Below are positions 18,698-27,577 of a stretch of 42,195 bases of DNA, one piece after another; within the stretch, counting starts at the first letter, position 1; every line of letters starts with the position of its first letter. A program made the translations under genes and the position numbers. The notes below the pieces were generated by a model that worked only from the letters and a program-made list of their open reading frames with translations, was not told the DNA's origin and made no database searches. This DNA is from Deltaproteobacteria bacterium (GTDB taxonomy: Bacteria; Desulfobacterota; Syntrophia; Syntrophales; Smithellaceae): NCBI GenBank assembly GCA_022710585.1, contig JAKLGV010000024.1, positions 1-42,195 of the forward strand. The letters run 5' to 3'.

Positions 18698-19219
18698 CTA
18701 AGAATAAATATTAGACAGAGAAAAGGCAATCATACAAAGGGAAATGAAGCCTTTCACGATATTTTTTCCGACCATATTTAAAATCACGCTGCTGAGTGTC
18801 CGGTCGGGAGCCTTCAGTTGATACTGCCGGATAATTTCTACAATGAGAATGCCGGCCAGGCCGCCCGCAAAAAATCCTATCCACATACCCGGTCCCCAGA
18901 AAAGTGGCGTCAGCAAAAAAGCCCCGACAATCGCTCCCAAAGCCGCTGCTTTCAAAGATTTTCGGGGACGGGCGGTTTGCTGCTGCTGCGGCGTTTCGCT
19001 GACAATCCAGAAGAATTCAATGGCTTCAGCAATGGCCGCCGAAAAGAAGAGAAATAAAATAATCTTGATGCCGATGCTTTCAAAGCCGGTCAAAAGCGCG
19101 TAAAGCAATACGTCAAAAAAGATGACAACCGTGCCGGGTAATCCAAACAAGTTTAAGAATATTCCTGCAAACAGGATCAGAATAAAAACGGTTAATCCCG
19201 CGGCAGCGAAAAAAGACAA
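18698..19219 (-). CDS. DUF456 family membrane protein
   Basis: The protein (173 residues) has four or five hydrophobic segments. The pattern LFGLPGTVVIFFDVLLYALL near the start and the glycine-rich FFAGGLAGILIVE later agree with the DUF456 (YqgC-like) family, inner-membrane proteins of unknown function. The start codon is TTG with GAGG upstream, one base after the secF stop codon region, so translation is coupled to secF. The middle contains a charged loop with QQQQ (about residues 77-80). Its place between secF and lepB hints at a link to export but does not prove it. Confidence 0.7.
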   Translation of the reverse strand: MSFFAAAGLTVFILILFAGIFLNLFGLPGTVVIFFDVLLYALLTGFESIGIKIILFLFFSAAIAEAIEFFWIVSETPQQQQTARPRKSLKAAALGAIVGAFLLTPLFWGPGMWIGFFAGGLAGILIVEIIRQYQLKAPDRTLSSVILNMVGKNIVKGFISLCMIAFSLSNIYS

Positions 19220-19220
19220 A

Positions 19221-20135
19221 TTATTTATTCCTCTTCATTTTAGCAAGTTGCAGATTTTCAAAAAACAGAACGCTAGTGCAAGCAATATAAATGGTGGAGT
19301 AGGTGCCAACGACGGTGCCGATCAACATTGCAAAAGCAAAATCACGGATGACCGCACCACCGAAAATATACAGGGCTAAAACCGTGAAGAAAACAGTTAG
19401 AGACGTTAAAATCGTTCTGCTGAGAGTTTCATTGATGGCCAAATTGATAATATCGCCCAGTTTCTGATTGGTATTCCGTTTGACGATTTCACGGATTCTA
19501 TCCAGCGTAACAATAGTATCATTAATGGAAAAACCGATAACGAAGACGAGCACCGCGAGGATGTTGATCGTGAATTCCATATTCATAAAAGCCACAGCCC
19601 CGATTACAATCAACGTATCGTGAACCAGAGCCAAAATGCCTCCGGCTGCGTAACGGAATTCGAAGCGCCAGGTCACATAAACCAATATCGCCAACCAGGA
19701 GAAAATAACAGCAATGATTGCTTTTCTTGAGAAATCAGAACTGACTTTGGAGCCGACGACTTCCACACGACGTATTTCAAAATCCTGGCTGAACATAGCG
19801 CTGAGCGGTTGTTTAACGTTGACGTCCAGCATTTTTTGATCGGAAAATGATTCATGGGTGCGAATGAGAAATTCATTGACGCCGAATTGTTGAATCGTGC
19901 TGTTTTCAAGTTTTGTTGACTTTAATGCCGATCGGATATGATCCGCGGAGACATTTTTTGAAAACTTAACCTGAATGATTGATCCGCCGGCGAAGTCGAT
20001 CCCGAGATTAAGGCCGCCATGATAGACAATCGCCCCGATCCCGATAATGATCAGCAAGGCGGACAGCATCATCGCGTATTTCATTTTACCGACAAAATCT
20101 ATGTTAACTCCTGGTTTGATCAACTCCATGCTCAT
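19221..20135 (-). CDS. secF: Protein translocase subunit SecF
   Basis: SecF works with SecD, using the proton gradient to pull proteins through SecYEG. The 304-residue protein has six predicted membrane segments and one large periplasmic domain after the first. Family marks are NLGIDFAGGSIIQVKF at about residues 46-60 and the FVIGFSINDTIVTLDRIRE segment near residue 205. GGAG precedes the ATG at 20135. It follows secD by 27 bp. Nothing is unusual about it. Confidence 0.97.
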   Translation of the reverse strand: MSMELIKPGVNIDFVGKMKYAMMLSALLIIIGIGAIVYHGGLNLGIDFAGGSIIQVKFSKNVSADHIRSALKSTKLENSTIQQFGVNEFLIRTHESFSDQKMLDVNVKQPLSAMFSQDFEIRRVEVVGSKVSSDFSRKAIIAVIFSWLAILVYVTWRFEFRYAAGGILALVHDTLIVIGAVAFMNMEFTINILAVLVFVIGFSINDTIVTLDRIREIVKRNTNQKLGDIINLAINETLSRTILTSLTVFFTVLALYIFGGAVIRDFAFAMLIGTVVGTYSTIYIACTSVLFFENLQLAKMKRNK

Positions 20136-20162
20136 TTTATATCTCCTGCTTGCGCTTGAATT

Positions 20163-21764
20163 TTAAATGCTCAATTTTTTAATGTTATAATTCCACATAA
20201 AGTAATCAAAGATTACCCGTGTGATAAAGATGGCGGTGAAAAGACTGGCGAGAAGACCAATAATGGTCGTTACCGCAAAGCCCTTAATCGGACCTGTCCC
20301 AAAAAAGATCAGAACGATGGCAGCGACAATCCCCGTAATATGGGTGTCAATGATTGTGATAAATGCCCGGTCGTAACCTGTATCCAGAGCCAGACGCGCG
20401 GTTTTTCCCGTCCGCAACTCTTCACGAATTCTTTCAAAGATCAGAATGTTCGCGTCCACAGCGACGCCGACGGTGAGGAGCATGCCGGCAATGCCCGGCA
20501 GTGTGAGCGTTGCCTTGAAAGCCGCCAGAACGGCCAGGATCAAAACGATGTTGATAACAAGCGCGATATCGGCAACTGCGCCTGATAGGCGATAGTAAAC
20601 AATCATGAATAAAATAACCAAAAGGGAACCGATGATCGTTGCCAGAACGCCTTGCTGAATGGAATCACTTCCCAGTGACGGACCGACGGTTCTTTCTTCC
20701 AGGATGGTGACCGGAGCGGGAAGAGCGCCGGCGCGCAGAACAATGGCCAGATCACGCGCCTCTTCCATTGTGAAATTACCGGTAATCTGCGCCTGGCCGC
20801 CCGCGATTCTTTCCTGAATGACGGGAGCGGAATGGACGACACCGTCCAGGACAATCGCCAATCGCTTGCGGACATTTTCCCCGGTGATTCTTTCAAAATC
20901 AACCGCTCCCTGAGAGTTGAATTTCAGGCCGACAGTGACGTCGCCAAAGCGATCTGCGATCTGGACTTTGGCTGTTTCCAGAGAAGCGCCGGTGATCAGC
21001 GCCTTGTCCTTCAACAAATAGGGGGAAGAGCCTCGCTCGCCCGTGGATTTATCAGAACGCAATCCATACGCAACGACATCGCCTTCCGGGACATTGCCGC
21101 GGAGCGCTTCCTCCAGAGAATTTTCATCGTCAACAATTTTGAATTCCAGAAGCGCTGTTTTGCCGATCAGGTTCTTGGCCCTTTCCGGATCTTTAATGCC
21201 GGGGAGCTGAATAATAATGCGGTTTTCTCCTTCGGGAATAATTTCCGGTTCAGCGATGCCGAACTGGTCAACCCTGTTGCGTATTGTTTCCAGCGAGTGT
21301 TCAATGGTCAGCTTTTTGAGTTCAACTGCCCGTTTAGCATTGATCTTTAATGTGACGAGTTGAGCGGTTTCTTTTGCACTCGTGGAGTCTATTTCCAGTT
21401 CAGGAAATTTGTCCCGCAGGACATTGTCCAGAGCCTTTTTTCCGTCCGCATCGGTCAATTCCATGGAAATGGTGGCACCTTTTGCTTTTTCCAGATTGCG
21501 GAAACGGACCTTACTGTCCATTAATGATTCTTTCAGATCACTGGCTGTTCTTTCCAGCATGGTTTCCAGCGCTTTGTCGGTATCAATTTCCAAAACCAGA
21601 TGCGTGCCGCCCTGCAAATCCAGACCCAGATGAATCTTGTCCTTAAACATATACTGATTCCAGGATGAGGGAATATTCGGGAAAAATGTCGGAATCAGGA
21701 AGTATACAGCACCGAGACAAACAATTAATGTGATGGCTCCTCTGAGCTTTAAAGATTTGAACAT
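20163..21764 (-). CDS. secD: Protein translocase subunit SecD
   Basis: SecD is the larger partner of SecF. The 533-residue protein shows the first periplasmic repeat start GLDLQGGTHLVLEID, the P1 base and head regions, and the C-terminal six-helix transport domain with VGVAVDANILIFERIREEL. AAAGGGG lies 6 bases before the ATG. It sits 21 bp behind yajC, the standard order yajC-secD-secF. Confidence 0.97.
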   Translation of the reverse strand: MFKSLKLRGAITLIVCLGAVYFLIPTFFPNIPSSWNQYMFKDKIHLGLDLQGGTHLVLEIDTDKALETMLERTASDLKESLMDSKVRFRNLEKAKGATISMELTDADGKKALDNVLRDKFPELEIDSTSAKETAQLVTLKINAKRAVELKKLTIEHSLETIRNRVDQFGIAEPEIIPEGENRIIIQLPGIKDPERAKNLIGKTALLEFKIVDDENSLEEALRGNVPEGDVVAYGLRSDKSTGERGSSPYLLKDKALITGASLETAKVQIADRFGDVTVGLKFNSQGAVDFERITGENVRKRLAIVLDGVVHSAPVIQERIAGGQAQITGNFTMEEARDLAIVLRAGALPAPVTILEERTVGPSLGSDSIQQGVLATIIGSLLVILFMIVYYRLSGAVADIALVINIVLILAVLAAFKATLTLPGIAGMLLTVGVAVDANILIFERIREELRTGKTARLALDTGYDRAFITIIDTHITGIVAAIVLIFFGTGPIKGFAVTTIIGLLASLFTAIFITRVIFDYFMWNYNIKKLSI

Positions 21765-21785
21765 GAAATACCCCTTTCTTTTATA

Positions 21786-22139
21786 TTATGACTTTGTCGG
21801 CGCTGCAGGAGCGGCTGATCCGGATTTCTGAATAACGGCTCCAATGGCGCTCCTGGCCACTTTTATTCTCACCTTGTCGGCAATTTCCAGCGTGATGACG
21901 GCATCCGCCAGACCGGTAACCTTGCCGTGGATGCCTCCGGTGGTCATCACCATGTCACCGTAGGCCAGATTATTCAGCATCGCCTGAAGTTCTTTCTGTT
22001 TTTTTTGCTGAGGACGAATCATCAGAAAATAGAAAATACCGAAAATCATCACCATCATGATGATAAAGCCCCAGTCTCCACCGCCTCCGGCCGCCTTACC
22101 GGCCGGTGCCTGTCCCATAGCGTATGCCAGTGTTAACAA
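21786..22139 (-). CDS. yajC: Preprotein translocase accessory subunit YajC
   Basis: YajC is a small inner-membrane partner of SecDF. The 117-residue protein has one membrane helix (MMVMIFGIFYFLMIRPQQKK) and the cytosolic domain with YGDMVMTTGGIHGKVTGL. The start is TTG at 22139 with GGAGG 8 bases upstream. The C-terminus is a short Ala/Pro stretch. It lies 41 bp after tgt, the same arrangement as the E. coli queA-tgt-yajC-secD-secF cluster. Confidence 0.95.
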   Translation of the reverse strand: MLTLAYAMGQAPAGKAAGGGGDWGFIIMMVMIFGIFYFLMIRPQQKKQKELQAMLNNLAYGDMVMTTGGIHGKVTGLADAVITLEIADKVRIKVARSAIGAVIQKSGSAAPAAPTKS

Positions 22140-22180
22140 TGTAAGTTCCTCCTTAAAAAAACGCTCTTTATCAGATTTTT

Positions 22181-23299
<1,119 letters not shown>

Positions 23300-24343
23300 T
23301 TAGTCCTGGAGAATCAGCATGCAATCGCCGTAACTGTAAAAATGATAACGGTTTTCAACGGCGTGCCGATAGGCTTTTTGAATGAAGTCCGTGCCGGCGA
23401 AAGCGCAGACCAGCAAAAATAATGACGATTGCGGCAAATGGAAATTGGTTAACAGCCCGTTCACTCTTTTGAAGCGATAGCCGGGATAAATAAAAAGGTT
23501 GGTCCAGCCGGATTGGGCCCGCACACAGCCGCTTTGGTCGGCCGCGCTTTCAATCGTTCTGGTCGATGTCGTTCCCACGGCGATCAGGCGCCTGGCGCCG
23601 TTGATCATCTCCGCGCTTTCCCTGCTGATTTCATAATACTCGGATTCCATCACATGCTTTTCGACGTCATGGACTTCTATCGGCACAAATGTCCCGTAGC
23701 CGACGTGCAGGGTCACATGGGCAATCCGAATCCCTCTGGCTCGCAGTTTTTCCATGACTGCCTCTGAAAAATGCAGGCCGGCGGTGGGAGCCGCAATGGA
23801 GCCGGGATTTTGCGCGTAAATCGTCTGGTAGCGCTCCAGGTCCGTTATATCAGGAGAATTATTTTTCTTGCGTTTGATATAAGGGGGCAGAGGTGCTCTG
23901 CCGAATTTTTCCAGATAGCTGTCAAAACCGTCTGGCGCAAAAAATTCCAGCAGCCATTTTTTTTCGGACAGGCGGACCAGAACCTTTGCTTCAGCGTTCC
24001 GGCCAAGATGGATCACGTCGTTTTCGCGCAGTCTTTTAGCGGGCCTTATCAATGCTTCCCATATTTGGGAGGATTCAGATGATTGCTTTTGGGTCAGCAA
24101 CAGGATTTCCATCAAGGCTCCTGTCGGCTTCCTGCCGAAAAGTCTGGCGGGGATGACCTTGGAATCATTCACCACCAGAACATCGTCGTTCCGCAATAAA
24201 TCGGGGAGATGGAAAAAAAATAAATCCGTCCATGCCTCTTTGTTTTTGTCCAGCAAAAGCAGTCGGGACTGGTCGCGCCTGGCGCAGGGATGCTGAGCGA
24301 TCAGTTCGTCCGGCAGGTCATATGAAAAATCTTTTAATTCCAT
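23300..24343 (-). CDS. queA: S-adenosylmethionine:tRNA ribosyltransferase-isomerase
   Basis: QueA moves the ribosyl part of SAM to preQ1 in tRNA to form epoxyqueuosine. The start is set at ATG 24343 (MELKDFSYDLPDELIAQHP), giving 347 residues; a TTG frame start 33 bases upstream adds non-family residues. Visible marks are ARLFGRKPTGALMEILLL, GSIAAPTAGLHFSEAVM, HVTLHVGYGTFVPI and TTSTRTIESAA. No strong ribosome site is seen for either start. It precedes tgt by 6 bp. Confidence 0.96.
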   Translation of the reverse strand: MELKDFSYDLPDELIAQHPCARRDQSRLLLLDKNKEAWTDLFFFHLPDLLRNDDVLVVNDSKVIPARLFGRKPTGALMEILLLTQKQSSESSQIWEALIRPAKRLRENDVIHLGRNAEAKVLVRLSEKKWLLEFFAPDGFDSYLEKFGRAPLPPYIKRKKNNSPDITDLERYQTIYAQNPGSIAAPTAGLHFSEAVMEKLRARGIRIAHVTLHVGYGTFVPIEVHDVEKHVMESEYYEISRESAEMINGARRLIAVGTTSTRTIESAADQSGCVRAQSGWTNLFIYPGYRFKRVNGLLTNFHLPQSSLFLLVCAFAGTDFIQKAYRHAVENRYHFYSYGDCMLILQD

Positions 24344-24413
24344 AGGGCTATTCAATAAATGAGGAAATGATGGCAAATAAGCAGATTATGATAGGGGTGT
24401 CAACGCTATTGTT

Positions 24414-24599
24414 TTATGTTTTTCCAATGTAAAGGATAATCAGTCCGACAATCATTGCGGTGATGCCGGCAAATCTTAAAGTGGAATCCGGCAGAATGAT
24501 AACTTTGGCCAGATAAAGCTTTATTTTTTCAGGAAAAACGAAGTAGGGCAGCCCTTCAATAATAAAAATCAGGCCTAACACGCAAAGCAAGTCTTTCAT
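24414..24599 (-). CDS. DUF2065 (YjeT-like) small membrane protein
   Basis: A 61-residue protein with two hydrophobic helices (residues 3-18 and 43-58). The spacing of GLIFIIEGLPYFVFPEK, LPDSTLRFAG and a terminal helix matches the DUF2065/YjeT family, whose function is unknown. It overlaps the mazG stop by 4 bp (ATGA), so it is translationally coupled to mazG. A 70-bp gap separates it from queA. Confidence 0.8.
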   Translation of the reverse strand: MKDLLCVLGLIFIIEGLPYFVFPEKIKLYLAKVIILPDSTLRFAGITAMIVGLIILYIGKT

Positions 24600-25399
24600 T
24601 TTAAATCCTTTGTCTTTGATTCATCCCAGAAGGCATCCATCTGGGCTAAAGTCGCCTCCGCGGGAGTGAGGCCCATGGAGGCAAGTCTCTCTGTGACGTA
24701 GGAAAAACGCCGCAGAAACTTTCCGGTTGTTTCTGATAAAGCGGTTTCCGCGTCCATGTCGAAAAAACGGCTTAGATTGACGAGGGTGAACAGCATATCG
24801 CCCAGCTCCTCCTCTATTTTATTTTTGTCTCCTGTTTTAACGGCGCCGTCAAATTCTTGGAACTCTTCTTTGAGTTTTTCCATAACGCCCTGCATGTTGT
24901 CCCAGTCGAAACCGTGAGCGGCGGCAATGGCTGTAATTTTCTGAGCCCGTTTCAAAGCCGGCATGGAACGGGGAATGCCGGCAAAAATATCTTTATTATT
25001 TTTTTTGCCGCGGCGTTCTTCATTCTTGATGAGCTGCCAGTTGCTTTTTACTTCCTGAACGGAATTGACCTGAACGTCGCCGAAAACATGCGGATGCCGC
25101 CGGATCATTTTTTCGTTGACACCGTCTACGGCATCTCCCAGTGAAAACAAACCTGATTCCGCGCATATTTCCGACAGAAACAAGATCTGAAAAAGCAAAT
25201 CCCCCAGCTCTTCCTTTAAGTCCTGCGGATTTTCGTCATCCAGCGTATCCACAACTTCATAGGCCTCATCCAGAATATATTTGCCGAAGTCTTCTTTTTT
25301 TTGCTGCCGGTCCCAAGGACAGCCGTCGGGCGCCCTCAGTTTCCTGATGATTTGTATCGCGTCCTTAATTTTTTCTGCATCTTTATTATCTGTTTTCAT
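24596..25399 (-). CDS. mazG: Nucleoside triphosphate pyrophosphohydrolase MazG
   Basis: MazG hydrolyses NTPs and dNTPs to the monophosphates and cleans up non-canonical nucleotides. The start ATG 25399 gives 267 residues, the usual length for the two-domain enzyme; the open frame runs 64 codons further upstream but that part is not family-like. Two MazG domains are seen, with metal-binding EELGDLLFQILFL and EELGDMLFTLVNL. The entry motif RKLRAPDGCPWDRQQ is typical. A perfect 12-bp hairpin ends 4 bases before the start codon and covers the likely ribosome site. Confidence 0.94.
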   Translation of the reverse strand: MKTDNKDAEKIKDAIQIIRKLRAPDGCPWDRQQKKEDFGKYILDEAYEVVDTLDDENPQDLKEELGDLLFQILFLSEICAESGLFSLGDAVDGVNEKMIRRHPHVFGDVQVNSVQEVKSNWQLIKNEERRGKKNNKDIFAGIPRSMPALKRAQKITAIAAAHGFDWDNMQGVMEKLKEEFQEFDGAVKTGDKNKIEEELGDMLFTLVNLSRFFDMDAETALSETTGKFLRRFSYVTERLASMGLTPAEATLAQMDAFWDESKTKDLK

Positions 25400-25403
25400 T
25401 TGC

Positions 25404-25435
25404 AAACCATTCCAGCGTTTCGTCTGGAATGGTTT
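25404..25435 (-). promoter_or_regulatory. 12-bp perfect hairpin over the mazG ribosome site
   Basis: AAACCATTCCAG (25404-25415) and CTGGAATGGTTT (25424-25435) form a perfect stem with an 8-base loop. In the mazG mRNA it ends 4 bases before the ATG and includes the only Shine-Dalgarno-like sequence, GGAATGG. No T run follows on either strand, so it is not an intrinsic terminator. Confidence 0.55.
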
Positions 25436-25526
25436 CGTAGCACATAAAGATTTTGCTGACAATATGAACAAAATTTCAGCATTGCTGAGAATGGGGTAAA
25501 ATTTTTGACATAAAAAATTTTTATTC

Positions 25527-25554
25527 TTGACAACCTCTGAAAAAAGCGTATTCT
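25527..25554 (+). promoter_or_regulatory. Sigma-70 promoter for the small lipoprotein gene
   Basis: TTGACA (25527-25532) and TATTCT (25549-25554) with a 16-bp spacer. The start point would be near 25561, about 65 bases before the ATG. Confidence 0.65.
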
Positions 25555-25626
25555 TGCCGGCCAATGTCAAGGCTTGGCTGATGAAAGTCAAGCCATGGAA
25601 AATCTTTGAAAGGAGGTTAGCCGTTC

Positions 25627-25854
25627 ATGAAAAAAATATTTGCCATTCTTGTCGCGATGGTTCTTGTTGCTTCTTTATCTTTTGCAGTCGTCGGCTGCAA
25701 GAAAGCTGAAGAACCTGCACCCGCAGAGGCTCCTAAAGTTGAAGCGCCTGTAACTCCGGCCCCTGAAGCAGCTCCTGCTCCCGTTGCTCCGGCTCCTGAT
25801 GCAGCACCCGCTCCCGCGCCCGAAGCAGCACCTGCACCCGCACCTGCAAAATAA
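25627..25854 (+). CDS. Small lipoprotein with Ala/Pro/Glu-rich tail
   Basis: A 75-residue precursor. The signal peptide ends at lipobox VVGC (Cys24), leaving a 52-residue mature lipopeptide made almost only of Ala, Pro, Glu and Val in AP-rich repeats. Such tails may stretch through the periplasm. AGGAGG lies 10 bases before the ATG, a promoter lies upstream and a strong intrinsic terminator downstream, so it is a monocistronic and probably highly expressed gene. No named family recognised. Confidence 0.75.
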   Translation: MKKIFAILVAMVLVASLSFAVVGCKKAEEPAPAEAPKVEAPVTPAPEAAPAPVAPAPDAAPAPAPEAAPAPAPAK

Positions 25855-25884
25855 TTGATTCCAATGAATCAGCAGGATACATTG

Positions 25885-25919
25885 ATCGGACATTCTTTAG
25901 TGGAATGTCCGATTTTTTA
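25885..25919 (+). terminator. Intrinsic terminator after the small lipoprotein gene
   Basis: An 11-bp perfect stem (25885-25895 with 25903-25913), 7-base loop, followed by a run of T bases to 25919. It lies 31 bases after the stop codon. Confidence 0.9.
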
Positions 25920-26049
25920 TTCTTGAAGAGTAAAAATTATAAAAATATGGTATATTATAAAAAAGTTTGAATGACTTGTAAACGAAGGGTTGCGTTTTAT
26001 TCCATAATCAATCAAATACGCATATTCTAAAATTATCAGGAGGTGTTTT

Positions 26050-26433
26050 ATGGCAGAGAATAATAATGATTTATTAAAAGGTTTGTTTATTGGCGGACTC
26101 ATCGGCATCGCCCTGGGGGTTTTATTTGCACCCAAGAGCGGAAAGGAAACGCGTGAAGATATTGCCCGCAAAACAAGTGATGTTCTGGACAAAGCCAAAG
26201 AGGAATATGAAAAGGCGGCAGAAAAAGCCAAATTAATTTATGAAGCGTCATTAAATGATTTGAAGGAGTTCAATGCAAGGACAAAAGAAAAAGCCGGCGA
26301 GTTAGGGAACAAGGTGAGTGAGCTGACCCAGCATGGCGTTGAAACGATTCAGAGCAATAAAAACAGGCTCCAGAAAGCGATCGACGCGGGGATGGATGCT
26401 TACAAAGAAGAAACCGGTAAGGAAAAAGTTTGA
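26050..26433 (+). CDS. YtxH-domain protein
   Basis: This 127-residue protein starts with a glycine-rich hydrophobic helix (GLFIGGLIGIALGVLFAPKSG, residues 10-30) that ends in the APKSGKETRE motif typical of YtxH (GvsB-like) proteins. The remainder is a long amphipathic, lysine/glutamate-rich coiled coil. Family members are membrane-tethered and often stress-induced, with no defined reaction. AGGAGGTG precedes the ATG. It leads a small run with DUF948 and HNH genes. Confidence 0.8.
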   Translation: MAENNNDLLKGLFIGGLIGIALGVLFAPKSGKETREDIARKTSDVLDKAKEEYEKAAEKAKLIYEASLNDLKEFNARTKEKAGELGNKVSELTQHGVETIQSNKNRLQKAIDAGMDAYKEETGKEKV

Positions 26434-26493
26434 TTTCACACCGGGTGGATGGCTTCAATCACAGCCAGAGATTCCCTTGATAGGAGATGAATT

Positions 26494-26901
26494 ATGTATC
26501 TTGATATTGCCCTGTTGATTTTAGTCGTTATCCTTATTGCAATAGTGATTTGTTGTATTCCGCTTCTGCTGCAAATATGGCGTGTATCAAAAGATCTTTC
26601 ACAAACCGTGCAGACTCTTAATCAGAGCCTTCCCCTGATATTAAAGAATCTGGAGGAAATCACGACCAATGTCAACAGCTCTTCGGTTGTGGTCAATAAA
26701 AGACTCCAAACCTTTGCCGGTGCATCCGGCAGCTCCGGTTTATTGTTGAATGAGCTCATCAACAACCTGCAGTATATTGCTCCGCTGGCGTTGAAATTGC
26801 CGCTTTTTCGAATCGTCCGAAACGTAATGGCGGTCGCAAAAGGATTGAGTGTTTTTGTTGGAGTGTTGCTCAACAAGACAAAAGAAGAGAAAATGGAGTA
26901 A
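26494..26901 (+). CDS. DUF948-type membrane-anchored protein
   Basis: This 135-residue protein has one N-terminal membrane helix (residues 4-27) followed by the typical DUF948 amphipathic stretch (VSKDLSQTVQTLNQSLPLIL and EEITTNVNSS). A second hydrophobic region lies near residues 95-125. Proteins like this often neighbour YtxH proteins, as here (60 bp away), and may act together at the inner membrane. Function unknown. Its stop overlaps the start of the HNH gene by one base. Confidence 0.7.
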   Translation: MYLDIALLILVVILIAIVICCIPLLLQIWRVSKDLSQTVQTLNQSLPLILKNLEEITTNVNSSSVVVNKRLQTFAGASGSSGLLLNELINNLQYIAPLALKLPLFRIVRNVMAVAKGLSVFVGVLLNKTKEEKME

Positions 26902-27368
26902 TGGTTGTGGCTAAAGTAACGTTTTCCAGTAAATGGGGCAGTGTAAAGGTTCAGAAGAAATCGGCGGCGTCCGCTGCCGACGCGGAAAAATCGGCGGCGG
27001 ATGTTGTCCGAGAAATCAAAATGGCGCAGAAATCATCCGCAAATGAAGATTACAGAGAAAAATCACTGGCTATCAATGGCTTGATCTGCGCGCGCTGCGG
27101 GCGGGAATTTGCCGAATCTCAGCGAAAATTATTAACGGTCCACCACAAAGACGGCAATCATTTTAATAATCCCGCCGACGGGAGCAACTGGGAAAATCTT
27201 TGCGTTTACTGTCATGAGGATGTCCACAGCCGGGAGGTTCTGGCTGAGTATCTCGGTGGTGACGCACGCGGGAAAGAAGTCGGCCTGGTCTATAATGATT
27301 CTCAGGGAACGGTCGGATCGGGCTTGCTGGCCGAAAAATTAAAAAAAGCCCTGCAAAAGAACGAATAG
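26901..27368 (+). CDS. HNH nuclease family protein (YajD-like)
   Basis: This 155-residue protein has an HNH/zinc-finger core at residues 60-112. Zinc cysteines are Cys63/Cys66 (LICARCGREF) and Cys101/Cys104 (LCVYCHEDVHS), and the active-site block is TVHHKDGNHFNN with His81-His82, plus DGSNWENL. This matches the YajD group of putative HNH endonucleases. About 50 N-terminal residues are charged and of low complexity. The target and biological role are unknown. TAATG coupling to the DUF948 gene suggests co-translation, though a functional link is not obvious. Confidence 0.8.
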   Translation: MVVAKVTFSSKWGSVKVQKKSAASAADAEKSAADVVREIKMAQKSSANEDYREKSLAINGLICARCGREFAESQRKLLTVHHKDGNHFNNPADGSNWENLCVYCHEDVHSREVLAEYLGGDARGKEVGLVYNDSQGTVGSGLLAEKLKKALQKNE

Positions 27369-27379
27369 GGGCAATAAGT

Positions 27380-27577
27380 TCAGCGGATGATCAGTTTGGA
27401 GTTTTTTCTTTCTTTAACCAGCTTGTCGCCGATTGAGGTTCCGCAGTAAACACACGTATAATCGTATTTTTCACCTTCCTGAAGAATCAGCAACAGTCTT
27501 TTTCTCACGGCCACCGCCTTTTTGCATTGGGGACAAAACAACTCCGTGGCATCGAAGTCTTTATAGGTCTCTCTCAT
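27380..27577 (-). CDS. Small zinc-ribbon protein
   Basis: A 65-residue protein with two CxxC knuckles (Cys15/Cys18 in FCPQCKK and Cys42/Cys45 in CVYCG), an arrangement for one structural zinc. The end is strongly basic ([14 protein letters not shown]), which could contact nucleic acid. It shares a 4-bp ATGA overlap with the nadE stop codon, so it is translated with nadE. I do not recognise a named family. Confidence 0.7.
   Translation of the reverse strand: MRETYKDFDATELFCPQCKKAVAVRKRLLLILQEGEKYDYTCVYCGTSIGDKLVKERKNSKLIIR

Noticed and set aside
25400..25591. 64-codon N-terminal extension of mazG
   Set aside because: The encoded residues do not resemble MazG and pass through the hairpin at 25404-25435; ATG 25399 fits family length.
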